39,587 nucleotides of DNA, taken from IMG/VR virus record IMGVR_UViG_3300047318_000136, positions 1 to 39,587 of that record, one strand, 5' to 3'. This DNA is from a virus. Position numbers and translations under genes: made by a program. The notes under the pieces were generated by a model. That model was given only the letters and a program-made list of their open reading frames with translations. It searched no databases and had not been told where the DNA came from. This document shows positions 28,852-38,600 of this stretch, one piece after another (position 1 is the stretch's first letter; every line of letters begins with the position of its first letter).

Positions 28852-30404
28852 GTTCGTCCGAATTGATTGCACAACAGTTTATTGATGGCGGCGTTATCCC
28901 TTCTGTATTGGGTGCGGAAGCGCCTGGAAATCATGCTGCAAAACATTTGCCTACAGGATCAGACCCAATACCATACGCAAATACAGTATCTGGCGGGTTA
29001 ATGACTGCGGCGGCGGTTAATCAATTGGCTGATAATACGATTCAAATCGCACTAAAGGCTAATAAATCCTATGTCGATACGATCACAGCGAGTATTTCTA
29101 GCGGTAGCCCCAAGGGTACTTATGCGACACTATCAGCACTGCAAGCTGCTCACCCTACCGGAAACACTAACACTTATGTAGTTATCGCGGACGGTAAATG
29201 GTACTACTGGTCAGGGTCAGCATGGACAGCTGGAGCGGTGTATCAAAGTACAGGACTTGCGGATGGGTCAGTTATCCCGCCAACCATATACAAATCCGAT
29301 TACTATGTTAATTTATTTAATCAATCAACGATAACACCTGGGTACTATCTGGATAACTCCGGGGTCCAACAGGCGCTATCATCTTTCTGCATTTCTGATT
29401 ACATCCCTGTTGTAGCAGGTCAATCATATACGGTGTACGCAGTGGACGAAGGTGGTAACAGCCCCACTTTTGCGGGGAGTTATTACAACTCAAGTCATGC
29501 GTTTTTAACTCCGTTTACGCCTGGTGCTTCACCGCGTACGGTAACCGTCCCTGCTGGCGCGGCATATGTACGCATCAATATGGGTCTGAGTATGATAGGG
29601 TCCACGTATTTAAAAAATACGATCCCTGATAGGTATTTTATCGATTGGCTCAAAATAAAAACAACCAACTTAGAAAATGAATCGGTCACGCTGGACAAGT
29701 TATCCGCCGCCGTCAAGGCTGAATTCGGTTTATCTGCCTCACAATGGGCAGGGAAGACAGCAAACTTTTTAGGAGATAGCATCACATACGGATACGGTCT
29801 AGCAGATCGGGTAAATGATTGTTTTGCTACTTTGGTCAAAAACAGCCTTTCCCTTGCTACCGCTAATAACTATGGTCTCATCGGTACTAAGATCGGTAAG
29901 GTGGTGACTGGTGACGGTAGTTTTGTAGAACGATACTCAGCCATGGATGCGGCGGCGGACATTACATTTGTGATCGGCGGTACGAACGATTATGGGCATA
30001 ATGCCTCAAATCATCCATACTCTCTCCCATTCGGAACATTTACAGATAGGGTGGAGACAACTTTCTTCGGAGCGCTTCACGTGCTTTGCAATGGATTAAT
30101 CACCAAATATCCTGGAAAGCCCATAGTATTTGTAACTCCTACTCACAGGCTATCCTGGGACAGCGTTGGAGACGACTATGAAAATAATCCTGATACCGGG
30201 AAGAATCTGCGAGATTATGTTAACGCAATTAGAGAGGTTACTGAATACTACGGTGTGTACGTGTTGGACTTGTTCAAATCACTGAACATCAGTCCTAATG
30301 TGGCCGTTAATAAAACATCGTATATGCCAGATGGGTTGCACCCTAACGAGGCTGGTCATGTTAAAATGGCAGACGCAATAACTCATTTCACTTTGAATCT
30401 GTAA
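28848..30404 (+). CDS. tail fibre or spike with SGNH esterase domain, 518 aa
   Basis: The N-terminal part (ELIAQQFIDGGVIPSVLGAE, NHAAKHLPTGSDPIPY) anchors to the virion and is followed by a fibre-like repeat region. Residues about 150-265 form a beta-rich, lectin-like domain. Residues about 300-518 are an SGNH/GDSL hydrolase: Ser311 in FLGDSITYG, Asn380 in GGTNDYG, Asp495 and His498 in PDGLHPNEAGH. Such enzymes deacetylate surface polysaccharides on entry. Overlaps the adaptor gene by 4 bases. Confidence 0.85.
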   Translation: MSSSELIAQQFIDGGVIPSVLGAEAPGNHAAKHLPTGSDPIPYANTVSGGLMTAAAVNQLADNTIQIALKANKSYVDTITASISSGSPKGTYATLSALQAAHPTGNTNTYVVIADGKWYYWSGSAWTAGAVYQSTGLADGSVIPPTIYKSDYYVNLFNQSTITPGYYLDNSGVQQALSSFCISDYIPVVAGQSYTVYAVDEGGNSPTFAGSYYNSSHAFLTPFTPGASPRTVTVPAGAAYVRINMGLSMIGSTYLKNTIPDRYFIDWLKIKTTNLENESVTLDKLSAAVKAEFGLSASQWAGKTANFLGDSITYGYGLADRVNDCFATLVKNSLSLATANNYGLIGTKIGKVVTGDGSFVERYSAMDAAADITFVIGGTNDYGHNASNHPYSLPFGTFTDRVETTFFGALHVLCNGLITKYPGKPIVFVTPTHRLSWDSVGDDYENNPDTGKNLRDYVNAIREVTEYYGVYVLDLFKSLNISPNVAVNKTSYMPDGLHPNEAGHVKMADAITHFTLNL

Positions 30405-30421
30405 TAGCGAGGAGGTTCTCC

Positions 30422-31812
30422 ATGCGCAGTTGGACATCTTCACCAACAAAGTCAAAGCCGGTTATCGTCACGCTGGCTGATGGTATTAATCAATCCATAG
30501 AGTCCATAGAGCTTGCAGACGGTCAATGTACCGATGCACTCAACGTGGACTCTTTTATTTATCCCACGCTTCAGGTGCGTGATGGGTACGCGCTGCACAG
30601 TACTCCTACAGGCTATATCAACCGCATATTCAAGTTCCTTGGTGTTTGGTACTGTGGTAACGGAAAGGGCCTGTATCGGTACACAGGATCGGCGTGGGTT
30701 GCTGTGTATGAGTATGGCGACACCAACAATGACCGGCTGTGGGATGCGGCTATGTTTTTTGATGGAAGCAAGCTTTACTTCCTGGATGGATCTCTTCAAT
30801 TGCGGCAATGGGACGGCACGACACTGACCACACTCGGCAGCGCACCGGCAGCGAGTACATTTCTTACAACCCACGCCAACCGTTTCTATCTAGCTAACCG
30901 CGCTGATAACCTTCTGAGCTTCTCAGGCCTTCGTGACGCTGCAGACTGGACCAGCACCAATAAATACACCGGCACCGGGAAGATCACGGTAGAAACACCG
31001 GACGGTGAGAAGCCAACCGGCCTTATAGCTTATGCTGATCATGTGATTCTCTTCAAAAAGTACACGCTTCATGAGCTATACGGCGAGGACAGTACCAACT
31101 TCCAGATGCAGAACCCTTACGGTGTAGGCTGTATCTCAGACCGTTCCATCGTTCCTACGAATTCGGCGCTTTTTGGCTAGGCCCTGACGGAGTATATTCC
31201 TACTCAGGAGGGGCCGCACCCGTAAAAATAAGCGATCCCATCAAAAATTACATTGCGTCCATCAACCAAGCTTACGCGAAACACTGCGTAGCTGGTACAG
31301 ATGGGCGTTTTCTTTACCTGTCTCTGGTGACCGGGTCCAATACCATTCCAAACATCACGCTTAAATTAGACCTCCAGGGAGGCCGCTGGTGGCCGTGTAG
31401 TTTCGTGGCTACATCTTATTACCTGGATGGACAAACGCTCTACATCGGCACGTCAGGCGGTCAGGTGCTGCAAATGGGCGGAACAACAGACAACGGAGCA
31501 GCAATCAACTGGTACATTGACTACAAACCTTTGTCCGAGGGTGACGAAACAGTCCGTAAGACGATCAACCGACTTTGGGTAGTGGCTGATATTGAACCGG
31601 GATCAACGCTGAATGTGGCTTACGCAGCTGGTACTGAGGGCGGAACATGGAACGTAGTCAGTTCTACATCAAACGGCACCGGGGCCATTCAGAGCATACG
31701 AATACCGGTTATCGTGAGAACACCGGAAATATGGTATCGTCCTAGGCTGTATGGCACCGGGAAAGTGAAAGTATATCGTCTTATTCGAGAAATATCAGGG
31801 AGGAATGCTTAA
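30422..31812 (+). CDS. tail tube/stopper-like beta-propeller protein, frameshifted at 31170-31174
   Basis: ATG 30422 has GAGGAGG 8 bases upstream. The frame runs 252 codons to TAG 31178-31180 (ending ALFG). The -1 frame goes on without a break from 31174 (FWLGPDGVYSYSGGAAP) to TAA at 31810-31812. One extra T in the run TTTTT (31170-31174) makes a single protein of 463 aa. It is rich in Trp, Gly and short strands (YRYTGSAWVAVYEYGDTNND, FLDGSLQLRQWDGTTLTTLG), like beta-propeller tail proteins next to adaptors of podoviruses. Either a base was lost or read wrongly, or a -1 ribosomal slip on UUU joins the halves. Confidence 0.7.
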
Positions 31813-32525
31813 TGGCTTCATTTTCAATGCCTAATGTTGATGGCATGAATAGCGTGGAGGAACTGAAGAACGCAGTGGGTAAGATGGCAAAGGAACTCAC
31901 GTGGCTGATGCAGAATCTGGACTGGAAGAACATTAATGAACTCAACATTCAACTCAACGGTGGGGCGGCGGTTACGATCAGTGAAGAGGGCATAGTGATC
32001 AGTGACGGTACGAATGTCACTTTCCACGCGGATATTGACGGTAAAGTTACCATGACCGGCGCCACTATACAGAGTGCATCTGGCTATCCCAAAGTGGTGA
32101 TGGACCCATCCGGTAATTTGTTTGGTGCCTATGCTTCAGCGGCAAGTTATTTAACCATTAATCCGGTAGGGTCGGCGGGAGGATCTCCACAACTTTCTAT
32201 AGTGTCGCCTACTGGGTATATGTTCTTGTACCAGGGTGGAACAGACACAAACTTCAACAGTGGTGGTGACTTGCGATTAAATGCTATGGGTGACTTGGAG
32301 TTAAATCTCAGTGGATCAACAATCGTACCATTTTCGCAAATCTATAATTTTGGGTCAACTGTGTCATTACAGGATGCGCTAAACGCCAAAGCCACTAAGG
32401 GAATATCAACATCCTCGTCAGGATCTGCAAACGGAGGCATCCCAATCGGAACTGTTTTAATGGTAAGTGGCGGCGGTACAGTTACCTGGAACGGGATACC
32501 AAATCATTCACATGCACAGAATTAA
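31812..32525 (+). CDS. tail fibre or appendage protein, 237 aa
   Basis: TAATG-coupled start. A helical N-terminus (NSVEELKNAVGKMAKELTWL) leads into glycine-, serine- and asparagine-rich beta repeats (EEGIVISDGTNVTFHADIDG, SGDLRLNAMGDLELNLSGS split by short loops), as in phage tail needles or collagen-like fibres. The C-terminus (GGGTVTWNGIPNHSHAQN) resembles fibre tips. No enzyme motif. Confidence 0.6.
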   Translation: MASFSMPNVDGMNSVEELKNAVGKMAKELTWLMQNLDWKNINELNIQLNGGAAVTISEEGIVISDGTNVTFHADIDGKVTMTGATIQSASGYPKVVMDPSGNLFGAYASAASYLTINPVGSAGGSPQLSIVSPTGYMFLYQGGTDTNFNSGGDLRLNAMGDLELNLSGSTIVPFSQIYNFGSTVSLQDALNAKATKGISTSSSGSANGGIPIGTVLMVSGGGTVTWNGIPNHSHAQN

Positions 32526-32535
32526 ATGCTATACT
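32507..32535 (+). promoter_or_regulatory. strong promoter of the secreted moron
   Basis: TTCACA (32507-32512), a 17-base spacer and TATACT (32530-32535), with a TGC extended -10. It lies across the end of the tail gene, 34 bases before the next ATG. Independent promoters inside late regions mark moron genes. Confidence 0.7.
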
Positions 32536-32568
32536 TATCCCAAAATATAACATTGGGGTGCGGATCAT

Positions 32569-33159
32569 ATGAAAAAGATAGGAACACTTATCATCGGCAT
32601 TATTATAGGTGTCGGATTGACGCTTTCACCACAAATATATGGTGCTTCTGTGAAGCTGCTAGGAAAGGACGTGGACAATCAATTGGAAGTCAAATTGAAC
32701 GACAAGGTAATCGGTCAAGCTGCTGTAATTGAAGGAACCAGTTACATTCCTGTTCGTGCTTTCGCAAATGAGTACCAGCTCGAAGTCGCGGTTGATTCTA
32801 AATCTATAACATTGACGTCTCCTACGGCTGAAGAGAATGCAAAAGAAGCACAACGGCAGCAAGACGAATCTGATAAGGCGACAAAAATAACAACATTAAA
32901 TTCTCAAATAGAAATTTCAAAAGCTAATGTCGAATCTTACTCTAACGGAGTAGAATATGCTGAAAAAAAATTAGCATCAGTGAAAATAAGTTACGACGAG
33001 GTAATGTCCAACCCGAACGGAAGTCAAGAATACAAAGATAGTGAAACTAAAAGATACGAAGGATTTAAGCAGACGCTCGAAAATGCTAAAGCACTGCTTG
33101 CAAAAGAACAAGCTAACCTCGCGGACCTCGAATCCCAACTCGCCGCGCTGCAAAAATAA
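32569..33159 (+). CDS. secreted stalk-domain/coiled-coil protein (moron), 196 aa
   Basis: N-terminal signal sequence (MKKIGTLIIGIIIGVGLTLS, likely cleaved near QIYGA), then a copper amine oxidase N-terminal-like stalk domain (KLNDKVIGQAAVIEGTSYIP VRAFANEY in two pieces) and a C-terminal coiled coil (about 95-196). The same stalk domain forms the endolysin C-terminus. It has its own promoter and terminator within the tail module, so it is probably expressed from the prophage. A cell-surface role such as altering phage adsorption is an inference. Confidence 0.75.
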   Translation: MKKIGTLIIGIIIGVGLTLSPQIYGASVKLLGKDVDNQLEVKLNDKVIGQAAVIEGTSYIPVRAFANEYQLEVAVDSKSITLTSPTAEENAKEAQRQQDESDKATKITTLNSQIEISKANVESYSNGVEYAEKKLASVKISYDEVMSNPNGSQEYKDSETKRYEGFKQTLENAKALLAKEQANLADLESQLAALQK

Positions 33160-33212
33160 TTAAAAAGTATTGCCTACGGGTGATACACTGAAATAAATGA
33201 TAGAACGGCCAG

Positions 33213-33238
33213 AGGACTCCTTAGGGGGTCCTTTCATT
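33213..33238 (+). terminator. terminator after the moron, copy 1
   Basis: AGGACTCC (33213-33220) pairs with GGGGTCCT (33225-33232) around TTAG, then TTTCATT. The two arms are identical in sequence to those of the terminator at 33674-33697. Confidence 0.75.
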
Positions 33239-33254
33239 ATGAGGAGGAAATAAA

Positions 33255-33425
33255 ATGCCAAAAGAAACACAAGAAAAATTACACAAGACAATCGAATTAT
33301 TGTGTGAGGACGTGCAAACCTGTGTTAATATTGGAATAAAAAATGGAGGCCACGTAGTTGGATTTCCCAACCTACCCGACCTCCTAAATTCCATTGCAAA
33401 TCTGGTTAATGCTTCAAGATTTTAA
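33255..33425 (+). CDS. small hypothetical protein, 56 aa
   Basis: GAGGAGG lies 9 bases before ATG 33255. Helical N-terminus (KETQEKLHKTIELLCEDVQT), a central glycine turn (IKNGGHVVGFPNLP) and a C-terminal helix. It converges on and overlaps by four bases the leftward gene that follows. The pair sits between two identical terminators. Function unknown. Confidence 0.55.
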   Translation: MPKETQEKLHKTIELLCEDVQTCVNIGIKNGGHVVGFPNLPDLLNSIANLVNASRF

Positions 33426-33604
33426 GATTCGGACTCTTTAACTACAGCATACACGGCTTTGTAGAATTTTTGAATTTCCACAATATTATCCGCATTGGCC
33501 GTTTCAACAGTTGTGCTCATTCCTGAACTGTTTTTATTAAGATATCCATTTTGAATTGCAGCAATGACGATGTCTTTAGTAATCTCAGAAAAAGTCTGTG
33601 CCAT
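33422..33604 (-). CDS. small leftward protein, 60 aa
   Basis: AAGGAGG lies upstream of ATG 33604. Product MAQTFSEITKDIVIAAIQNG...NADNIVEIQKFYKAVYAVVK, helical, slightly acidic. It is the only leftward gene in the late half of the window, so it cannot be part of the late transcript; a promoter within 33605-33680 (TAAAAT preceded by a weak -35) would serve it. This marks it as a moron or a lysogen-expressed gene. Function unknown. Confidence 0.65.
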   Translation of the reverse strand: MAQTFSEITKDIVIAAIQNGYLNKNSSGMSTTVETANADNIVEIQKFYKAVYAVVKESES

Positions 33605-33673
33605 ATGTATACACCTCCTTCCCGACAGTACATTTTATAGTAAATGGTAAAAAATGAATAGGATTAAATTGTC

Positions 33674-33697
33674 AGGACTCCAAACGGGGTCCTTTTT
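33674..33697 (+). terminator. terminator copy 2 before the internal virion gene
   Basis: AGGACTCC (33674-33681) and GGGGTCCT (33686-33693) pair around AAAC; a TTTTT tail follows. Arms identical to copy 1 at 33213-33232. Confidence 0.8.
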
Positions 33698-33718
33698 CAT
33701 TTGCAAAGGAGGCCCAAC

Positions 33719-35212
33719 ATGGCAACCACTTTAGGAAATGGCGTAGTGGACTACAACACAGCCACAGCAGACGCCAAGAAGAAGCTTGTGCAGAATCAGT
33801 TGAAGATCAACAATGATCCCGGGTATGTAGCTAGTGAGCAGCAACGGGCAATTCAGGTTATCGCAGACCGGCAAAAACAAGGGTTGGACGTAACGGGCCA
33901 GCAGAAGTATTTAACGCAGCAGTTGGGGTATAAAGCGCCGGCAGCAAACGCAGCAGCCACAACTACCGCGTCAGCTACGACAACACCAGCAGCACCAAAG
34001 ACGAACGCTCAGCAGGGATCGGATTACATGTCTCAGATGGCGGCTATAGCTCAGAGACAGGCCACGCCATTCGCTTACGATCCTAACAGCGATCCACTGT
34101 ATCAAGCAGCGCTGACCCGGGCAAAAGCAAACATTGCAGACGGAACCGCACAGACGGAAGCCGAGATGAACCGGCGCGGACTGTTGAACAGCACTATCAC
34201 GTCTGATCGGTCCGCAGAGATTGGTGCTCAGGAAATGGGCAACGTTGAAACAACCGTCCTGCCGCAGCTGATGCAGCAAGCCTACCAGAAGTATGCAGAT
34301 CAGTTGGCACAGCAGCAGCAGCAATTCAACAACCTTGGAACAGTGGCTAACTCCTATCTCAGTGAGGATCAACGTGGCATCGACAACACCAACACCCGGG
34401 CGAATATGACCGGCTACCTCCCAGGCGGTGAAGATGCGCAAAATCTATACACACAGCTCATGGACCTGAAGCAGAAAGCGGAGGCGAAAGGAATCACGGC
34501 TGCCGATCGCAATAAGCTGAGCAATCAAGCCACCGGAATTCGAGCAATGCTCTCACAAATGGGCGTGGATATCACGAACCTTGGTGCGAATACGAACTAC
34601 AACACAGCAAGTCAAGTAGCTCCATCCATTCGTACACTGGCTGGTAGAGCCCAAGATACAACAGCTCAAGGACAAAAGTTCGATCAAGATCTTGCTACAC
34701 GCCAGCAAAACACCTCAGAAAAACAATACGCTGAGAATATGCAATATCAAAAGGCGCGCGATGCTATCTCAGATAAACAGTGGCAACAAACATTTGACTA
34801 CAACAAGGAGCAAGGTGGACTGGATTATGCTCTTCGTAAGCTCGCACAAGAAGATTCCTCTTCCTATCAACAAGCCCAGGTAGCGCTGTCGCAGGATGAT
34901 AACGCTAGAGCATGGGTGACATTAGATGCACAACAGTCTGGAGCCGCAGCTACATCTGGTCTTACACCTAACCAGATATTAAGCAGCATGCAGAGTCTTT
35001 ACACCGAACCTGTGTATGTCACTGATCCAGATACCGGAGTTCAAACCAAAACAGGAGACAAGATTACATCCGACCCGGCGAAGCGTAAGCAAATGTTCGA
35101 ATCCGTTGTCGATTCTGGACTGAGTGACACCGAAACCAATCAAATTTTGTTATCACTTGGCATGACCAAGAAAGAAATTGATTCACTAATCAAACAATAC
35201 TCGGGGGAGTAA
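33719..35212 (+). CDS. internal virion (ejection) protein, 497 aa
   Basis: ATG 33719 has AAAGGAGG upstream. A long Ala/Gln/Thr-rich helical protein: a low-complexity linker (ANAAATTTASATTTPAAPK), then the block DPLYQAALTRAKANIADGTA and EAEMNRRGLLNSTITSDRSA seen in podovirus ejection proteins, with glutamine runs (QQQQQ). It ends IDSLIKQYSGE. The -1 frame continues without a stop into the transglycosylase ORF; one extra G in GGGGG (35203-35207) would fuse them into 636 aa. It probably forms the DNA-ejection channel with the next two gene products. Confidence 0.7.
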   Translation: MATTLGNGVVDYNTATADAKKKLVQNQLKINNDPGYVASEQQRAIQVIADRQKQGLDVTGQQKYLTQQLGYKAPAANAAATTTASATTTPAAPKTNAQQGSDYMSQMAAIAQRQATPFAYDPNSDPLYQAALTRAKANIADGTAQTEAEMNRRGLLNSTITSDRSAEIGAQEMGNVETTVLPQLMQQAYQKYADQLAQQQQQFNNLGTVANSYLSEDQRGIDNTNTRANMTGYLPGGEDAQNLYTQLMDLKQKAEAKGITAADRNKLSNQATGIRAMLSQMGVDITNLGANTNYNTASQVAPSIRTLAGRAQDTTAQGQKFDQDLATRQQNTSEKQYAENMQYQKARDAISDKQWQQTFDYNKEQGGLDYALRKLAQEDSSSYQQAQVALSQDDNARAWVTLDAQQSGAAATSGLTPNQILSSMQSLYTEPVYVTDPDTGVQTKTGDKITSDPAKRKQMFESVVDSGLSDTETNQILLSLGMTKKEIDSLIKQYSGE

Positions 35213-35235
35213 AACCCGGCGTAGCATCCGTTAAG

Positions 35236-35628
35236 GTGCCGACAGCATATGCCGGGTTATTTTCGTCGGCTCAATCTAAGTACACTCGCCTTCCAGACGG
35301 ACTTTTATCTGCCGTAGCAGACGCAGAGTCTGGATTTAATCCAAATGCAAAGAATAAAAGTGGAGCCTCTGGGATGATGCAGTTCATGCCAGCGACAGCG
35401 CAAGGGTATGGTATAGATCCATTTAACCCATCCCAAGCAGTAGATGCGGCCGGAAAAATGCTGAACGGACTCATGGCAAAATATAATGATGACTTGTCAA
35501 AAACACTGGCCGCTTACAACTGGGGCGGAGGAAATGTAGACAAGGCCATTAAGAAATACGGCAGCAACTGGTTGCAATACGCACCAACAGAAACAAAGAA
35601 CTACATCAAAAAAATATTAGGACGGTGA
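35236..35628 (+). CDS. virion lytic transglycosylase (SLT) domain, probably fused to the upstream protein
   Basis: The SLT fold is clear: LLSAVADAESGFNPNAKNKS with catalytic Glu31 (from GTG 35236), GASGMMQFMPATAQGYGIDP, then the C-terminal LAAYNWGGGNVDKAIKKYGS. It cuts glycan strands during genome entry. The GTG has no ribosome site, and the open frame reaches back to the end of the 33719 gene (GVKPGVASVKVPTAYAG), so the domain is most likely the C-terminus of that protein after a -1 shift or a missing base. P22-type phages also carry a lysozyme in their ejection or tail machinery. Confidence 0.85.
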   Translation: MPTAYAGLFSSAQSKYTRLPDGLLSAVADAESGFNPNAKNKSGASGMMQFMPATAQGYGIDPFNPSQAVDAAGKMLNGLMAKYNDDLSKTLAAYNWGGGNVDKAIKKYGSNWLQYAPTETKNYIKKILGR

Positions 35629-35632
35629 GGAA

Positions 35633-38600
35633 ATGGCTACTTTTGACGCGGTTCGTAATCGCAAAAGAGGTGAAGAGGCTAAACAGCGTGTGTTGTCACG
35701 GACCTATTCTCCCAAGGAGGAACAGCAAGAAAGTTCGTTTTCTGCCGTCCGCAATCGAAAAATGACTGACACTGATTCAACAGATCCAGCGGCAGCAGCA
35801 AGAACAAGGATGATTCTAGGCGATACCTTGGCCGGAGTTGGTGTGGGTTCCCAAGTACAAGGTTTCAATACAACTCCTGTACAGCAGAAAACAGTAGATT
35901 TCAAAGCCGATCAAGCCAAGAAAAAACAAACAGAAGCATTTGATGGTAAACTCCCAGCACCGTCAGTTCTAAATATTCCTACAGCGCCCTTGCAGACACA
36001 ATTGCAGGGGCGTTTACCTGCTGCGAGTTCATTAAATCAAACTGGTGGAGGTCCGGCAGATGCATCTCATAACTTTCTCTCCACAGAGTACGACATCCGG
36101 GACAAGGCTATTGATGAAACAAATATCCCTGAAGCATTGAAATACCCATCTAGGGCAATGAACGTCTTAGCATTCGGTAATCCTGTGGGGCGGTTTATTT
36201 CCAACTCATTCGCGGGTAACTCCGGTGTCACTCAGCGTGACTCTACAGGTAGTGCAGCGGCGGACAAGGTATCAGACGTCATCAATCAGTTTGTAACACC
36301 GTTTATTACTCCTACCGGTGCACCAGTTGGTTTAGGGCCAAACGCTGCGCCGTACGAAGCCGCGGGTAAACTGATGAATACCAAGGCTGGTATGGCGGTC
36401 ACTAATGCACTATCCAGGATCATTCCAAAGGTATCTCCATCCACGGCTAACAATATCTCCCGGGTTGGTTTGACCGAAGGAGTTGCTGGAACTGCGCAGA
36501 ATGTCGCTGCCGGACTCATGAATCAGCAAGACAGTAACCGGGATATTGCTACAAATGCTTTGATAGGCGGAGCTACTGGATTGGGATTAGGTCTTGTTGG
36601 TGGCGCTGCACGACCTGTACTTGATCGGTTCGCAGCGGTTCGCGCAGCAAGAAAGGCTATTAATTCAGAATCACCGTCAGTCGAAGCGCCAGCATCAACA
36701 GTAGAAAACACTCCGAACGCACAGAACATCAATCCATCACAGGAGACTGTTGTTCCAGCGCAAGAACCTAAGATTGTAGCTCCTGAATCAAAGCCAAATT
36801 CTGCTGAAGAAAACATAAGTGCTCGTGATAGAGAAATCCTGAGTAAGCCAGCATCTGAGTGGACACAAGAGGATATTGACTATGCCATGCAATCTTCGAA
36901 GGAACTGGAAACTGCGGGGAATAAGTCTTCTGCGGCACAGGAACCGGCTCCAGTATCTGAACCGGAAACACTAAATGCCACATCTAAAACTGAGGTACAG
37001 GAGGTTGAGGAAGCCATACAAGCGGTCAACCAGCCAAATGTAAGGGACAAGGTTTACTCGTATCTTGACGAGGCAGAACAGGCTGCTAGAGAGCGTATTG
37101 CTAAGCGCAAAGGTAATCTCAACTCCAATCCGTTACCTGAGTGGGCAGATTATGCTGTGATCATGGCCTCCAAGCTTGGGAAAGGAACCATAAAGACAGC
37201 TAACTTTACTGAGGAATTGGTTAAGGAATTTGGCGAGAAAGTACGTCCCCATGCAGAGAAGATCCTGCGGATGAGCCGAGAGGAATTGCGGAGACAGGAA
37301 CGACTAGCTAGTGATGAAGGTAAGGCAGCAGCAGAATTCAATGCTGCTCCTGAAGGCGATGCAACGTCATTCGCAGAAAAAATCAGCCGTAATGCACCGA
37401 AAAAGTCAACTCCGTTTGCAGAGCGCTGGCAAAAATGGCGTACACAGACTACAGACGATCTAGCGGCCCTGGAGACAGTCGAAAAGAACGTTCGCGGTGG
37501 AAAGTTAGCCAGCGCAGAAGACAGCCTATATAAGGCTGCTAGAATGTTCAAGGGTGCACCTGAACGGGCAAGCCAAATCGTGCAGGATCGACTTGGATCA
37601 GTAATCAAAAAGGTTGAGCAATCTGGTAACTCCGTGGAGGACCTGGAACTGTACGCTCTCGCTAAACACGCTCAAGATGTTAACGCGGCCGGATATAAAT
37701 CTGGATTTACTAATCAAGAAATCAAGTCAATTCTGAATGAATTCGGATCTGATGAAATGAATGCCGCACAGCAGGAACTGGTTAAGGTTAACCGCGACAT
37801 GCTGAAGGAACTGGTAGACAGCGGAGTGGTATCAAAGGAACTATATGATGTTCTTGGTGATCGGTGGAAGAACTACATCCCGTTATTCAGAGAAATGGAC
37901 AATGAAAAAGTGGGATTTGGCGGTGGACTATCAAGCGCTCTTGCCAATGTAACCAGCCCAATCAAGGCGTTGCAAGGGTCGGAGCGTAAAGTTATCGCCC
38001 CACTGGAAAACATGGTGAAGAACATCTTCCAATCGGTCAACGCGGCAGAAAGAAACAAAGTATCTCAGCAGATTCCGAAGCTTGCTGAACTTGATGAAAA
38101 CGGGACATTCTTCCGTAAACTTACCAACGCGGAGCAAGTCGGAGAGAAAAACGTAGTCAAGGTTAAGGTGGACGGAAAGGAAGTTAGGTACGAGGTACAG
38201 CCGGAGGTGTACAAAGCGCTGATGAACCTGGACCAAGAGTCCAGCAACACGCTGATGAACATCCTTGCTAAACCTGCCAGCTTACTGCGTGCCGGGGCTA
38301 CTTTGACACCAGAGTTTGCGCTGCGTAACCCGATCCGTGATATTAACAACGCCTTCGTTGTCTCGGAGAGTGGATTCAACCCCATCACTGACTTCGGCGC
38401 CGGGCTAATACAGACGATAAAGAAGGGTCCGCTGTACAAAGACTGGATTGACAACCTTGGAGCCTATGGAAATACACTTTCCCTGGATCGAGACGTTCAC
38501 AAAAAAGCTTTAGAAACCGTGCTGAAGCAGCCGAATTCAAAGAAATTTGTCAATTTGGTGAATGGTAAATCACTAATCGGACTACTGAGAGCTATTTCAG

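Noticed and set aside
32526-32732. Rightward ORF starting just after the tail fibre gene
   Set aside because: It overlaps the promoter and the signal peptide of the moron in another frame and has no ribosome site.
34001-34060. Gln/Ala codon repeats in the ejection protein as possible DNA repeats or CRISPR-like array
   Set aside because: The repetition is explained by low-complexity coding and has no regular unit or spacer; no CRISPR array was seen anywhere in the window.
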